Assembly (NCBI GenBank): GCA_014607495.2
Contig: CP053159.1
Coordinates: 4,223,501-4,287,500 of the forward strand
Direction of reading: 5' to 3'
DNA: 64,000 bases
Origin: Carposina sasakii
Taxonomy: Eukaryota; Arthropoda; Insecta; Lepidoptera; Carposinidae
Shown here: positions 1 to 12,823 of the stretch, one piece after another
Position numbering within the stretch: position 1 is the stretch's first letter
Layout of the letters: each line of letters opens with the position of its first letter
The notes under the pieces: generated by a model
Database searches by the model: none
What the model was told of the DNA's origin: nothing
Seen by the model: the letters and a program-made list of their open reading frames with translations, nothing else
Position numbers and translations under genes: made by a program

Positions 1-1243
1 AGGGTTGGTAAAGAAATAATTATAATTTTATTTTTAATGAAAATGTATATTAAGGAAAATAAAAGGGTTTCTTCTTATAACTTATGAAGAACAGTACAAT
101 ATTAAAAAATGACAAATATTAAACATCATGCAAAACTAGTTCACAGAACTTTATATCACAAAGCTTTCAAAATAATCTCAAATATATTTTTAGACACAAA
201 AAGTTTATGACATTACACAATTTTATATGACTTTAAAGTACACTACTATAAACTTTTAGCTATAGGTAACAAGCCTTTGCGACCTATTAAACTTTTTATC
301 GCAATATGGCGCTCTAACAACATGCGTGGGCGTACTATAAGCTGAATGAATGCATATTTCACAGTTCTTGCAACCCTGACGCGGTCAGCTTTGCGAAGCG
401 TGTGTGGTCCTCAGTTACCATGGCAACGAAGCTATCGTCGCAAAACATTCCAAATGCTTATTTAACAGGCGATTTTGCGTTTTAAGACAATGCTTTAGGA
501 TACACGATGTGTGGATAAGTTTTCCCGTAGGTGTAGGTACGTAGATGGTGGATTACCTGATGAATCCAACTAATTGTAGTCCCTGAGCTTGGGCGAGGAT
601 CGAAATGTCAAATGACCGTTAGTTTGTGCGCCAATTAAAAGGTTAGGTTCTTGGGTTTGCCAACGCTGGCTGGGTTCAGGGGTTGCTATTGTAACGGTAT
701 GTGACAAATTTTGTACTGGTGATAGTTTACACTAAGAGGCACATCATACATATATACTGCACACATACTATATGCTTAAGGGATGCCTTCATTTTAATTT
801 TAAAAGAATGCCAGAAAAGAAAAAAAGGAAGTACATATACATAATGTTTAGAACCGTTTGGTATAATTGGCAAATAAGGTGCAAAGGACTTGCCGATGTT
901 GAATAAAAAATACTCAATTTAGCAATTTGCGAACCCAGTTGATTTAAATCGCCAATATATTCTGTGGTAAAACCACACAAACAAAATGAAACAAGAATCC
1001 AAGCAGCATTAAACTCCAGTATCAACCCGAGTCACCTAAGTAATGATTTAGATAAATTTTATTATTGTTATGGTCTTATGCCTCAATAAATATTAATTAA
1101 AATTTAATAATACGTAGGTATATAGGTTTTATTGATTTAGTAATCATATATAATTCATTAATGATAGTTAATTTTAGCTGTTTTATGCTGCGACATTATT
1201 CAAGGATTTTATGTATCTGGAATAACGGTTTATTCATCTAAAC
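1..1243. other. Noncoding stretch, nothing recognised
   Basis: A/T-rich sequence with a less A/T-rich patch around 300-700. I see no exon, RNA gene or bounded repeat. Short open frames here are not convincing. Confidence 0.5.
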
Positions 1244-1429
1244 CAGGAGTTCCCAAACTTTTTTTCTCAATAGACCCTTTCAAAAGTTAACTGATTCTGG
1301 TGGACCCCCTACAGGCCTACACCACATACGAATTCATTGTAAACCAACATTTTTTCACGTCAACGTAGACCCCCATCAAGTCTCCTGTGGACCCCTGGGG
1401 GTCCACCTGGACCACTTTGGGAACCACTG
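1244..1429. mobile_element. Short nonautonomous hAT-like element (MITE), complete
   Basis: The left end reads CAGGAGTTCCCAAAC and the right end, reverse-complemented, reads CAGTGGTTCCCAAAG, the hAT-type terminal sequence. A perfect 8-bp target-site duplication, ATCTAAAC, lies at 1236-1243 and 1430-1437. At 186 bp it has no coding capacity, so it was mobilised in trans. An 8-bp duplication with CAG(N)G-type ends is characteristic of hAT elements. Confidence 0.85.
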
Positions 1430-1540
1430 ATCTAAACCTTACACACACATTCTATCTACTCTACAGGTTCATTCTTATGCTATTAACGAAATTAATATGA
1501 CTAGTTTAATAATGTAAGATTCTGAAATAAAGATATACAT

Positions 1541-1601
1541 ACACAGCTGTGTTTCCGAAATTGGGTAGCTAGAATTGCAATTCTATACTATTCTATATAA
1601 T
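1541..1601 (-). repeat. Fragment of dispersed repeat family E
   Basis: The minus strand carries the end of a family seen about eleven times in this window: a CTGGCTACCCCA-like motif followed by an ACACAGC motif. This copy keeps only that end (ACACAGCTGTGTTTCC then GGGTAGCTAG on the plus strand). Class unknown. Confidence 0.5.
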
Positions 1602-3713
1602 TCTAGACCAGGACTATGAAGAAGATTCAAAAGGAGAGAGTAAATCCTTATATAAAAAAAATTGCCCTTGAAATAATGTAAAGAGGATGAATTATGAAAA
1701 TGATAAATCAATCTCATACAATGATCACTGATTAGTATATCAAAAATTTTCGTCCCATAATATGCGTCCATATCTTCGTCCAAAAAATGTTAAAACAATT
1801 TCTTTATTCGCTTTACGACCTGACCCCATGAATTAAAATCCTCGCGCAAATCACGTCAGTAAATATGTACCTTATTCGGGTCATACTAATTAAAACTCGA
1901 CCACAATACGTCACGCATGTCGGGTAATCGTTCGTGTAAACGACCACAACTTTTATGGACCTATTTGTTTTTTATTCATGAAAGGCGGTAAGTAGACCGG
2001 TGCTGGCGATGGCATAAGCGCCGCAGATAAGAATAGGACTGGAGTTGCGCACGCAACTGTTGGCAAAAAGTTTTGCTTAACACAAAAAGACGAGGGATTC
2101 AACTGAGACAGGTACTTGGTCTATTACTAACGGCAAATTTTAATACAAGAGATCAAAAAGAATCTGAGTGAGATATTAAGATTTTTCAAGATCGGACCAA
2201 AAGAGTTCGAAAGATTTTGATTAATTAAGCAATTTGCTATTTTCTAGTGCAATAAACTTCATAACATTATATTTCTATAGAAACTTTTATTTTATCTTAT
2301 CTATGGTATTTATTAAAAATAAAATTTTTGCTACTTCAATTCGTGAAAGTGAATTGTATCATCATCATCTATCAGTTTCTTACACATAATCTAAATTACT
2401 TTGAAAGTAATTCTCGTTTCAATTATGTAGGCTTTCTGCATAAACTTTGACATACATAAATTCTTCATTGAGGTTTTTTAGGATAGATTATAAATTTTAA
2501 AAGTTGGCTATTAAGCAGCGAGGAAGCAGCACGCTCTATTTATAATTCTGAATATAGATACTTCGCAAATTTTAGACGATTTAAGATTATTAATAAAAAC
2601 TCGTTAAAACACTATAGTATTGCCACTTCTGCTGTTAATTTCGAAAAATATACCCATAATAATCCCACTTCTGATGTATAGAAATCGAAAATTCTACCTT
2701 CCCCCAAAAGGCTTAATGTCTGTAACTTGTCTTGCTCTACATGCACACAAGCTGTATTACGCATTCATCTATTAATTGCACTAGATAGCGTGTTGCATAA
2801 ATAACAACTAACCTGCAACCTAGATCCTAAGAATTACATTTTAGAATAAAATGCACTCAACTTGTTCCTATATCGCTTTTTTATTACGCAGAATGCGCAT
2901 TTCGCATTTAAATTACTTCTCTAATTATGCCTACACCTAATTATCACATTTTTGGACTGGTTCTTGCCAGATAAAGTTCTCTGTTAGATATCGACACTTT
3001 AATTACATACTTAAGCTTACTGACTACAGACTTCTGACGAAATCTATTTACAACGTCAGTCAAACATTTCAGGCACTATTTGGTTATTTTTTCATAGGCA
3101 CGTTACAATGTTTTTTATGATATATAATTTAAATATAATTTGTTAAATCATGATACGCTGTAAATTATCATTATAAAAGAATAAATAAATAAAGGGTACC
3201 CCATTTCTGCATACATCTTAAATTTTACTAAGTAAGGTAGCAATCATAACCCTTATTACTAAGTAAGTACATAAATTGATATTAAGACATTCCGCATTTA
3301 AACGTTATCTGTTAATTAGATATATCTACTTGCTCCTATAACTCCAGCATACAGATTATTAATTCAGTTATGTAATTATAAGTATAAAGTTAAAATTTAT
3401 GTACTTTTTTGTAACCTTTAAAATTAAATTAATAACCGCCAATTGCTTTACCATAACCTGGTATCTAGCGGTATATATTAGTAATTACAATAAATTATAT
3501 TTGTAAACAGTCAAATGATGCTTTCAGCAATAAATAAACATTTACGAGTATCTATGCCTCTACGATTATTTACAGCTCTCTCATATTCTGCACTTTTTAG
3601 TACCATGTGACATATTTATTTCCTGCAGTATCGAGTGCCAATTTAACTAAATTAAAGAAATGTGGAATAATTCATTTATTTTTTAACATCTAGTTTGAGT
3701 GTAGAAATATTAA
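1602..3713. other. Noncoding stretch, nothing recognised
   Basis: A/T-rich unique-looking sequence with no supported gene or repeat boundary. Confidence 0.5.
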
Positions 3714-3909
3714 TATCCTACTAATATTACAAACGCGAAAGTTTGTAAGTAGGTATGGATGGATGTTTGTTACTCTTTCACGTAAAAATGGCTGGAGCGA
3801 TAGTAATAAAATTTGGTATGGAGTTAGCTGACACCCTGGATTGACACATAGGCTACTTTTTATCCCGGGAAAATATTTTTATCCCGGATGGTCGCGGGCG
3901 TCCACTAGT
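3714..3909 (+). mobile_element. Helitron-like nonautonomous repeat
   Basis: Begins with a CTACTAATATTACAAACGCG-type head, passes through CTACTTTTTATCCCGGGAAA, and ends GCGGGCGTCCACTAGT. The same head or tail recurs at 20778, 22722, 28015, 47327 and, reversed, at 14249, 29171, 31532, 55166 and 58448. A CTAG-containing 3' end without target duplication suggests lepidopteran Helitron-like repeats; the class is inferred from this motif alone. Confidence 0.65.
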
Positions 3910-4505
3910 AGTAAATAAATTAGAGCCAACTTTGACTTTGACCAAAATATAAAACATAACTCAACTTATAAAAACCACAATGAAATTGAAATAGAATGAA
4001 ACGAACTAAACAAACAGACAGGTTGCGCAAACGAAAAAAAACCTAATTTACGCTTATTCGCAGAAAAGGAAACCAAGGCTCTAGGAAAAAGAGGTAAACC
4101 GACTTTTACTGTCAATACGTAAATTTACTCGTAAAAGGTCCACATCTGGGTGCGCTGTTACCAAGGAGAGATGATTCCGTGTGTACAAAGGTACTACGCC
4201 ATAAAAATAAAATATGATTTTGTCTGACCTATATTAAGATTTACGAGCACCAATCATTTTTAAGGTTAATTGTTCACAAAAAGCATTAATACTACTGTTT
4301 ATAAAGAGCTAGCATATCCCTAAAAAGAAAACTACTAGGGATGATGAATCAAGGTGGTAAATAATTTTAGTTTATACGATTTTTTTTGGTGCATATGAAA
4401 TTCCCGGATGAGGAATTTTTTCTATTTCTTTATTAATAATGTTCTTATTATGTTTTAAAAATGTAATAATGAACTTTATTAAGTTCTTTTTCTTTTTCTT
4501 TATTG

Positions 4506-4659
4506 TACACAAAACATATATACATACATATAATCACGCCTTTATCCCTTACGGGGTAGGCGGAGCACCAAGGGCCGATAGAACTACATGGTGACACTTC
4601 TGACCAATTTTGAGGGTATAGTTGAGATGTACAAGTTCGCAGAACTATACACAAAACAT
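4506..4659 (-). mobile_element. 5'-truncated retroposon with (ATGT)n tail, with target duplications
   Basis: The insertion (4518-4647) is flanked by a perfect 12-bp duplication, TACACAAAACAT, at 4506-4517 and 4648-4659. On the minus strand it reads toward CCCCGTAAGGGATAAAGGCG and ends in a short ATGT tail. The same 3' sequence occurs at 12618, 20499 and 44990 with different truncation points, as expected of target-primed reverse transcription. The parent autonomous element is not in the window. Confidence 0.8.
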
Positions 4660-4747
4660 TACAATAAATACAGAGAAATTTACAAAAGTTCAGAAATTAT
4701 AAATAATATTATAAAACTTAAAAAAATATATAATATTTTGTTTCCTT

Positions 4748-5408
4748 ATGTGCTATAACTGTCTGATTACCTCAAAATATGTCTCAAGAGAACGTGTCAA
4801 CGAACTGACACCATTTGAACATAAATTATATTTTGGTAAAAAAATTAAGTGGCTATACAAAACACTCGATACAATCAAAACGCTACTGCGCTCTACTATC
4901 AAACACGTCTTATCTCACGTGTTTACGAATTCCTTTCCTAAGGTGTTAGATAAGGTCTCATGCAGCAAACGAAGACGGCATATACCACAAATACAACCAA
5001 CAAAACCATATCAAGATCGTAAAAGAATGTGGCGGGTAATTGTTAAAGTATGCAAATTAGAGGGCCGGCTAGACTCAGATCAACAGTCTAGCGACAAAGA
5101 TACTGTTCCATGTTATTTAAGTGAATTTTGTTCTAACAGAGATATCAATTTGCTGTGTTTACCCGCAGATCGCGCAAGATAGGGACACTGTTTTATTGAC
5201 CTGTCTCGATGTTAAAATTTGAGAGAGACGACTTAGAACTTGATAGATATTTCGAGGAAACATTTTGTGTTTTACACACATTATATAAAACTTTTCCATC
5301 ATGCTTTCTCTTTTATATTTTTCAAAATGTCTTAACCAAATCACTTCGAACCTCTGAAAATACTGATATCATCTCCAAAATAAAAAAAAGTCTTCTTAAG
5401 ATATAAAT
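4748..5408 (+). pseudogene. Broken, unrecognised protein-coding-looking frame
   Basis: A 144-codon frame runs from an ATG at 4748 to a TAG at 5180-5182. Past the TAG the same frame stays plausible for about ten codons, then coding character moves to another frame that is open to 5408. The simplest reading is one nonsense codon plus one lost base near 5210-5215 in a frame of about 215 codons. Composition looks protein-like: mixed charge, a basic SKRRRHIP patch, and several Trp and Cys. I do not recognise the family. It could be a relic of a host exon, of a transposon protein or of an integrated foreign gene. No intron boundary or paralogue is visible nearby. Coding origin is inferred from composition only. 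Confidence 0.4.
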
Positions 5409-7368
5409 GTTGCAGCACTCCTTTGAAAATTTACACAACCAACAAAAAGAGACATAAAAGAACTTCTCATTTCTCGTCTTGATTTAGGTAACGTTGCATC
5501 ATTATAATTTGTTTCACTAATAGTTTTCCACGCACGAGCAGATTTTAAATCTGAAACGTTTTTCTTATACTACGAGCAATTATTTTGAACGTTGGGTATC
5601 CATGAAGAATAATACCCGCGGGTGGTAACTTCGGTTTTTTGTTTATGTTACTAATTGATGTGATATTCTTTACGAGTCTCCTGTTTTACGACTCTCGGTT
5701 ACTATTTCGTTCGTTATATCGTTATTTACATTTTATTAGCAATCATCGACTTGGAATGTAAATCATCCATCGAATATAGCTTAGTTATACAGCTATATTT
5801 TAGCTACAATTAGTTACGCATCCATAAAGAAAGCATATAGAATAGAATAGTTTTTAATTGAGAATTACACATACACATATCTCCCTTTTTATGTAACAGA
5901 CGTTTCCTTGTGCGTTTATGACCGTTTATAACCCCTCAAATTCAATATGCACACTGATTATTTCATAATTCAATGGCAAAAAAGGTTATTCCATTGCAAA
6001 TTGCACATCATCGGGCACAAAAACAGGTATCAAGTTACACCGCTTCATTTGTTAGCTTCGGATGAAGCAACTTACGCGTATTACGTATGCAAATTTCAAG
6101 TGTAGGCGTCGTGTATTCGAATTGAGAATGCGCTAGATTTATATTCTTTCCCGGGTTATAACTCAGGCCACGACGTGACCGATGATCACGCCTACTATCT
6201 CGCAAATATTGCCCGTTGAATTATCCACGACCGAAATGGTGCATGGAGAAATGGTAGCAAAATTCGTGTACACTGCCGGGGTCATATCAGTACAATGTTG
6301 GCTAAAGGTCGGTCGCGAAAGGTTAGGCTCTGTCGCCTAGCCCGCTTTCTACTCCTGATTATAAACTAGTGCAACCCCAGAGAAAGGTCAATCTGACCAG
6401 GGCTCGATTCTCGCGTTGCCTCAACATATCTCTGAGTCTGACGTAAATAGTCGTACAAATAAGTATGTTAAAAATGAAATGAAAAGATTAGCATTACTTT
6501 TACGTAGAGGATCAACTGTCTATTATTTCTTCTACCTCAGGGAGAAGAAGACATAAAAATCGAGTGTTAGGAGTACCTTGCTTAACACTGCAAAAATTAT
6601 TAGCGGGCATCTGACTTCCTGAAAATTATCACACTTACCGAAAATTAAAAATACCTCTTTCTCCTGTTCCCGTGGGAATTTCTACAAACTTTTACATCGT
6701 AATCCTACATAATAAAAACAATTTCAGAGAATTTCAAAGAAAAAGTTTCAGATTTTTAACATCCACGGCTGTGTTTGAATCTGTAAGTTAGTCATTCAAG
6801 ACAAAGCTTTTTATGTGTATAGTATGTATAAGTCGAGTTTAGAGATATGTCGAAGGATGCGAGAATCTCGCCCCCCAGGCTATATGGCTATTCTCATGGC
6901 TCTGTTGTTATCCGTGTTGCCTGGCAACAACGATATCAAGGCTTGACTCTATGTTGGCATGATTTACCCTCTTACCTTAAATGTGTAGGTGTTACCCGTG
7001 TAACCTACGAGTATGTTATAATAACACATAATTTATATGTTATGTTAGGATACAACCATGATACAACTTAACCCGATTAAAAACGTCGACCGGTAGACTT
7101 TACATAAACAATATAAACACTAAGTTAAAGTAATCTTTTTTGTAACAAGCTTTTCTCATGGTCTATCTAGGGTTTATTTCTAGCCTTTTTGTATCGTAAA
7201 AGTTAATATTGTAGACAGTTAGATAGACAAGCACTCGGAGTTAATTTCACGGATTTTAATATAGATTACCAAGCTACTAGAAGTTACCTTGGGTATATTT
7301 GATTAAGAAGTTAAGACTAAATAGGTACATAAATATACACACGGATGTGTTTTGCGTGCGGGATCATA
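5409..7368. other. Noncoding stretch, nothing recognised
   Basis: No supported gene. The 74-codon frame at 6847-7071 has no recognisable motif and I do not count it as a gene. Confidence 0.5.
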
Positions 7369-7500
7369 AAGGAGATCTCACAGCCATGTTTAACATAGTG
7401 GGGACGGATGTAAATGATCAGTGATAAGTAGCTAGTTTATTGTCTGAGAAAATGTCTGAGATCCATAGCTGACTCTTACGACATATTATACGGAAAGAGG
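7369..7500 (-). repeat. Dispersed repeat family E, partial copy
   Basis: On the plus strand it carries GATCAGTGATAAGTAGCTAG and GCTGACTCTTACGACAT, reverse complements of the family's AGCTAGCAACTTGTCACTGA and AGTCGACTAAGG blocks. Order and spacing match the copies at 26124 and 59552. Confidence 0.55.
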
Positions 7501-9184
7501 TGCCATTGATGTGTTCTAGTAAAGCAATTCATAAGAACAGGACACCTAATTACTCAATAATAATTCAAACATTATCCAGTTTTAGTATTTACTAATTCTG
7601 GTGGGTAAATATTGCAAATAGCGTCATCGAATACCAGCGCGGAAGTAAGCGAGAGAAAAATGCATTGTAGAGTCGTTCTGTGGGAAAAATGCATGGCCTG
7701 CAATTTAAAGATACTCTCATTGGAACACTAATGGTCGCGTGGCTGGTCGCGATACCAAACACAAACGTATAAAGAGAAAGTACTATGATATAGGTAAACT
7801 TGGTTGCACTACCAATTTTCGTGGCGGACCGCAAATTAGACTATGACAATTATTGTTTTACACTAAACGGTTAACGATATTAAATCTGCTTTCAGTTAGC
7901 TAATTGTCTCTTTTCATTGAGCCGTCCATTATTACCAGTGACATCCTCACCATACCAGGCCATGAAAATTATGTCGGATTTCCTACTTTACACGCACAAA
8001 GTCAAATAAAGCCAATATAGATTTTCATTTTTTTTTTTTTTATTACATAAACTTTTATAGACAACTATTTTCTAAAAGCACAAGGTCTAATCCGCAGTCT
8101 ATGATAATATTTTGGAAAGCAAGGTATGCTTATGGAGAAATATGATCTGATGTAGAACGTTGACGACCAAAAATCAGTAGATTTTCATATGTCGATGAAA
8201 GCAATGTCAACTGAGCGCACATGGTTTTCGATCCTATAATGGAAATTACTCAGCTTAAAAAGTTATTCTATTTATTTTATCATTAAGTGAAGTTTACAGA
8301 AATAAATTTTGGTGGCGCCACAATTGTGTTCTAGTGAGTGCTTTAGTAGTCCTGTAGACCTTGTAAACGATGAGAAAACTACATACTAACAGACGGACAG
8401 ACTAAACGACCGTGCCTACATATTTCATAAGCGGCTTACCGACTAAGGACTGCGTTCTGACGATAGCCGTTGCGCAGAGTCTCCTTAAAAGGGCGATTCG
8501 TTTATATTACGAAGCAGATTTAACTTAAACTTTCTACCGATGACACGTTGCTTTTTTTGTATTTTGTAATTGAGGAGTGGTTTTAAAGAGGTATGAAGTA
8601 ATCGGTTGTATGAAGAGAATAAAAAAGATGACTTAAACAGCACTTTAAATATAGTCACGTGGGTAATAAATAACACCTGCCTACGTCATCCTTTCATAAC
8701 ACCAGCAAACATCATTGAAATTTCATAGTACAAAGTGAGGGTTATATTAGTGTATGTTTTTTTATCAAAATTATCTGAAATCGACTTTGAAGCTCGTAAA
8801 TATAACCCAAAAAACCAACACAATAATTTTATCGCTAAAATACAACCTTGTGAAGACATAATAGAATTACATAATAACTTACAAGAGTCATAACTAAGTT
8901 CTATCTACCAGGGCAACATGGTTGCCACAGAGGCATGTGATCTACGCTACTCGGCCACAGTTTGTTATTGATAACATCGATTTATGGAACGCTGGTTGAT
9001 AAGTTCAGTTACACGAAAAGTACGGAAGGCCGTGTCTTGGCGAACAAGGTGAACTACATTGTGAGGCACGTAATACTATCAATTCACATGGCTAATATTA
9101 TATGTCAAAGTAATTTGGTCTGTTTGTTACCTTTTTATAATATCACTGGACAGATTTTGATAAATAATGTAAAAGTATTTTACA
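7501..9184. other. Mostly unique sequence with one 18-base shared motif
   Basis: No gene supported. The 18 bases GTTGACGACCAAAAATCA at 8159-8176 recur exactly at 26055-26072, inside the composite MITE, where CCCTGTATA follows. This suggests a relic end of a second CAGGGTG-type transposon family. Confidence 0.45.
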
Positions 9185-9345
9185 TTATTTATGCGGGCGG
9201 GCGGAGCGAGCAAGGCAGGCGAGCATCGTTTCACCTCTTTACATACATCGGTTCACACCGCGAACTACCGAGCTAAGCTACGTCAACGTCAGTGCGTATA
9301 GTTTCCTTCTCTCGTTTCGCCCGCCTGTGTGGCTTGCGCTTAACA
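9185..9345. mobile_element. Short GC-rich inverted-repeat element (family G)
   Basis: The left end GCGGGCGGGCGGAGCGAGC and the right end CGCCCGCCTGTGTGGCTTGC have the same character as the ends of the larger element at 53390-55092. The interior CACCTCTTTACATAC and GGTTCACACCGCGA blocks also match that element. A short internally deleted family member; class unknown. Confidence 0.55.
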
Positions 9346-9354
9346 TGCATATTA

Positions 9355-9530
9355 TTCCGTGTATGTCATAACAGTCGACTAAGGATTCAGGGGAGTTTTC
9401 TCAGGCAATAAGCTAGCAACTTATTAATTAACTTTTAAATCTGGCCCCGCTATACTAAACGTGGCTATAGGATTCATCCTGCAGTTCTGGCTTCCCCATT
9501 TTGGAAAGATAGCCTTACATATAGATACAT
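9355..9530 (+). repeat. Dispersed repeat family E, nearly full copy
   Basis: Contains in order AGTCGACTAAGGATTCAGG, AGCTAGCAACTTATTA, CTAAACGTGGCTATAGGATT and CAGTTCTGGCTTCCCCATTT. With the copies at 14010, 24954 and 30388 this defines the family's plus orientation. Confidence 0.6.
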
Positions 9531-10539
9531 GTATGTAAATCATCGTAATTACTCCAATAGATCGCGTCATGTGCAATGGTATAAGTAGAACCCCTTCCCG
9601 TATAGCTCATTGAAATACAGTATTTTCCCACGAGACAGACAAACCTACTCTGAGACAATTCGATATTCTCAAACCAATACGCCATACCCGTGAAAAGACT
9701 ATGAGAAAACCATAAAGCCCGTAATAACTTTCCTGGTAAAGTTGTACGACGTCATGAATAGTCTCATAGAAATAAGGGTCTTTTGTAAACTGTGATTTAA
9801 GACCGTTCCTAGTACATTTACCAAGCTACTGTACCTATATAATACGCCTTCCTTATTACTCGACCACTTTCCTTTTCTATAGCGAGTGTGAACCGTTACT
9901 TTACTCTGTAGTCATTTGATTTATAAGTGTACAAGTACTTTTAATTACCCCGTACAAGGAACTTAATAGACAAAGTCAGATTAATCGCGTACTTAATTGA
10001 TTGTTTCAATATTACGTTATTAAAACAGTTAAATTATGTACGGGTAAAGTATTCTAAGCAAAACGTTACATAACAAAGAGTTTAAAACTCTTTTCGAAAC
10101 GATTATCCGTGACAAATGATTTTTAGTAACTAATAAAAATATCGGTGAAATCGATCTTAACACAGATACAAACAGATAATCGAATAGGCGATTGTTGAAC
10201 ACAGATTCTGGTATACTAACATTAATATCGATGTTATCTATTGAAAGTGGATGTGAATCCCGCCCACAGCTCCCAATGTTGTTGTAAAAGCTGTTTGCGT
10301 TTATGACGCACTGGTACCAAAAGCTGCTTACCTTCACTAGCACCCAGCTGCACTCTGTAAATACCACTCAATCTCGCATACATTTTTGCCAACTTTTTGG
10401 TTGGTACAAGGAAATCGAGGCCGCTCTACATCCGCTCGAGCTCAATACTCTTACTGTTTATGCGACATGGCTATTAATACGAGTATCCTATGTCATTAAA
10501 TAAGTAGTCTGCTTTTTGAAGTAATAATGGTACGTATGT
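9531..10539. other. Noncoding stretch, nothing recognised
   Basis: Open frames on both strands at 10029-10503 overlap each other and have no motif. I regard them as chance. Confidence 0.5.
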
Positions 10540-11168
10540 TTTTTTTTACAATTAGCTAGGCAAACATTTGACCGCCATCGTGCCTGATGTTAAGCAAGAT
10601 GCGGCCTAGGGTGGTACATGTTTGCCTAGAAAGTGCCTATTCACTCTAGCTTTGAAGAGACCAATGTTGTAGTGCTCGGAAAATACATCGGCAGGAAGTG
10701 CAACGAGTTAGCATAACGTTTGGTGCGGATGGGTGGGATATCAACAACATAAGGGTGATACGCTAGTCTGCGTCTAGTATCCCGATGGTGAAAAGGGGCT
10801 GGTGGAACTGTATTGTGAAGTTCCCACGCACACTCTCCAAAGTGTATCCTGTAAAACACTGACAAGGCAGCAATTTTACGGCGGTGGGTCAGGTCCTGGA
10901 GTTTCGAATTTGCTACGGTTTCATCTCCAATAAGTTTTATTGCCCGTTTTTCCACCGAGTCCAGTGCGGCTAGCTGATATTTAGCTGATCCATCCCAAAG
11001 GTGGCAGCAGTACTCCATACAAGGGCGAACTTGCGCTTTATATAGCGCCAATAGTTGCTGTGGAGTAAAATACCGCCTAACCTTGGACAGGACGCCTAGT
11101 TTTTTAGCTGAGATTTTTGCTATGGACTCGATATACTTGCCAAAATTCGACGTTGACGATAATGATGA
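10540..11168 (-). pseudogene. 3' fragment of a non-LTR retrotransposon reverse transcriptase
   Basis: The minus strand encodes the C-terminal part of a LINE-type reverse transcriptase ORF: AKKLGVLSKVRRYF, then YKAQVRPCMEYCCHLW, then LDSVEKRAIKLIGD. These match the region after the catalytic domain in CR1- or Jockey-type proteins. Near 10705 the frame shifts; the neighbouring frame continues LPADVFSEHYNIGLFKARVN and stops at about 10617. A T-run at 10540-10549 is the A-tail of the minus-strand element. The near-identical TAATAATGTAC at 11169-11179 and TAATAATGGTAC at 10522-10533 may be the target duplication, giving a 5' truncation at about 11168. It is dead: truncated and frameshifted. CR1 rather than Jockey is a guess. 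Confidence 0.85.
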
Positions 11169-11208
11169 TAATAATGTACAATTCAGCACACATCCTAAAT
11201 AAATAGTT

Positions 11209-11440
11209 AAAAATTAACGTTAAATGTATGAATTAGAAACTTAAGTGAGAAACCAGACCCGAGCACCTTACCGGTATGTATTTACATTTTTCGGTGGCAA
11301 GGATATAGAAATTAGTAAATTAGTAAACACATCAAACTTAAAACCCAACACATTACTTACTTGACTTGAATTGTAACAATTCATTTATAAAAATTAACGT
11401 TAAATGTATGAATTACAAACTTAAGTTTACCGGTATGTAT
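11209..11440. repeat. Local direct duplication, 37 bp plus 14 bp
   Basis: A 37-base block (11209-11245) beginning AAAAATTAACGTTAAATG recurs at 11389-11425 with one difference. It is followed in both copies by ACCGGTATGTAT; the first copy has about 20 extra bases between. Parts of 11230-11355 also resemble 30950-31157 (CCAGA..CGAGCACCT, ATAGAAATTAGTAAA, AACACATT), so a longer unclassified repeat underlies both places. Confidence 0.6.
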
Positions 11441-11445
11441 TTTTT

Positions 11446-12617
11446 GGTAATACTAGACTGATTCAGTCGAATCTTGATAACAAGTTAATTATTCTATTGC
11501 GAAAAGTCACGAAGCACATATCTTCATCAGAACAACAAAAACTGGTCGCGACTAGTTTTCCGTTGCAAAAGCGCCAGTTGATTTGCTACTGGCCAACTAT
11601 TGTTGCGCTAGTAAACAAAACAAGTCAAGTATTAGCATTCGATTTCTAGACGAAAGGTTGCGAAAGGCTAGAGTCAAGCGAGTACAGTAATTACAGGTCG
11701 TCCGTCAATCCGTCCGGTGTGCACGCCCATCGTAAGTACTTTTAAGATTGAATTACTAGACGAAGCTAATGGCCTGAATGCATTAGAGGACGTTTTGTAA
11801 CGAGAGCCCATAAAAGTGTTTCAGTATCCAACTAAACTTAGGTCAATTGCAGTTTAATGTGGCTCTTATCCTATATACTAATACAGCCTCCTGCTCCCAC
11901 TGCTGATTACCTAAACTCCTCTTCAATACGCTCCTCTGTACTGCGTCAAACTCATTCACTGGTGTCCAGCAGCTTATAAAACTTCATTTAAATATAACAG
12001 GTGGTCTGCCCCTCGATATAAAAACGTCCCTTGGCCACCATTCCGGCACCGCCATCTACCATCATCCTCCTGGTCAAATGTCCCTTTCGCATCTACTTCA
12101 GCTAATCCTATGGATGGACGAATAAACAGGGATTTGACATGTCATCCATAGATCTACGAGTAAAACTATGGAGTCGAACTTCATTATTCAAATACGACAG
12201 ATGATTGAAAGCTTTGTTGCATAACAACTGGCGCCACCCATTCATTATAATCCTAGTTGTGGCATTATTGTGTAGAAATACGTTTTCCAGACAACATTAA
12301 CTAACATTGACACATAAACTATGAGAACTTGGCTAGTTTATTTTGCTATGTAACTATTAGTTCCGACAAAGATAAGAGTTCAACGTTAACTGATACTCCG
12401 TTATGTTTACTCTCAATTAGTACAGTTTAGGCAAGAAGCAAATATAATGAAGAGCTGTTGAGGTTAATAAATTAAGTTATGCAAATGCCAAAATAAATAA
12501 GACAGAATAGTATTAACCAACCATTAGTTAAAATTTGTCTTCAACTACACTTTCCGCTATCCCCTTTTCAATAGCGTCACTATCCTGACTAAAATTATTA
12601 ATGCGAAATTTCTTGCT
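11446..12617. other. Noncoding stretch, nothing firmly recognised
   Basis: 11880-12110 is richer in C/T and might be a decayed retroelement on the minus strand, but no motif survives that I can defend. Confidence 0.4.
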
Positions 12618-12706
12618 GTTTTGTAGGCGATGGTCTGACTACCTGTCACTACTAACCGAACTTGTACATCTCAACTATACCCTCAAAATTGATCAGAAGT
12701 GGCACG
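12618..12706 (+). mobile_element. Retroposon fragment of the (ATGT)n-tail family, tail missing
   Basis: Reads TTTTGTAGGCGATGG, then CTAACCGAACTTGTACATC and CCTCAAAATTGATCAGAAG, the same order as the minus-strand copy at 20499-20717. It breaks off before the conserved CCCCGTAAGGG 3' block. Confidence 0.65.
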
Positions 12707-12752
12707 AGCTAGAATCTTGACGCTTTTGATTATATGTGGCAAGTCCTGTGAT

Positions 12753-12759
12753 TATATAT

Positions 12760-12791
<32 letters not shown>

Positions 12792-12823
12792 ATATATTAT
12801 ATGTATAGTATATATATATATAG
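12753..12823. repeat. (TA)n microsatellite
   Basis: A nearly pure TA tract with a few register shifts. Confidence 0.9.

Noticed and set aside
9028..9276. Open frame running into the GC-rich element
   Set aside because: Its last third is inverted-repeat DNA of a mobile element and the rest has no motif.
10029..10503. Overlapping open frames on opposite strands
   Set aside because: Neither has a domain or plausible codon use, and both cannot be real.
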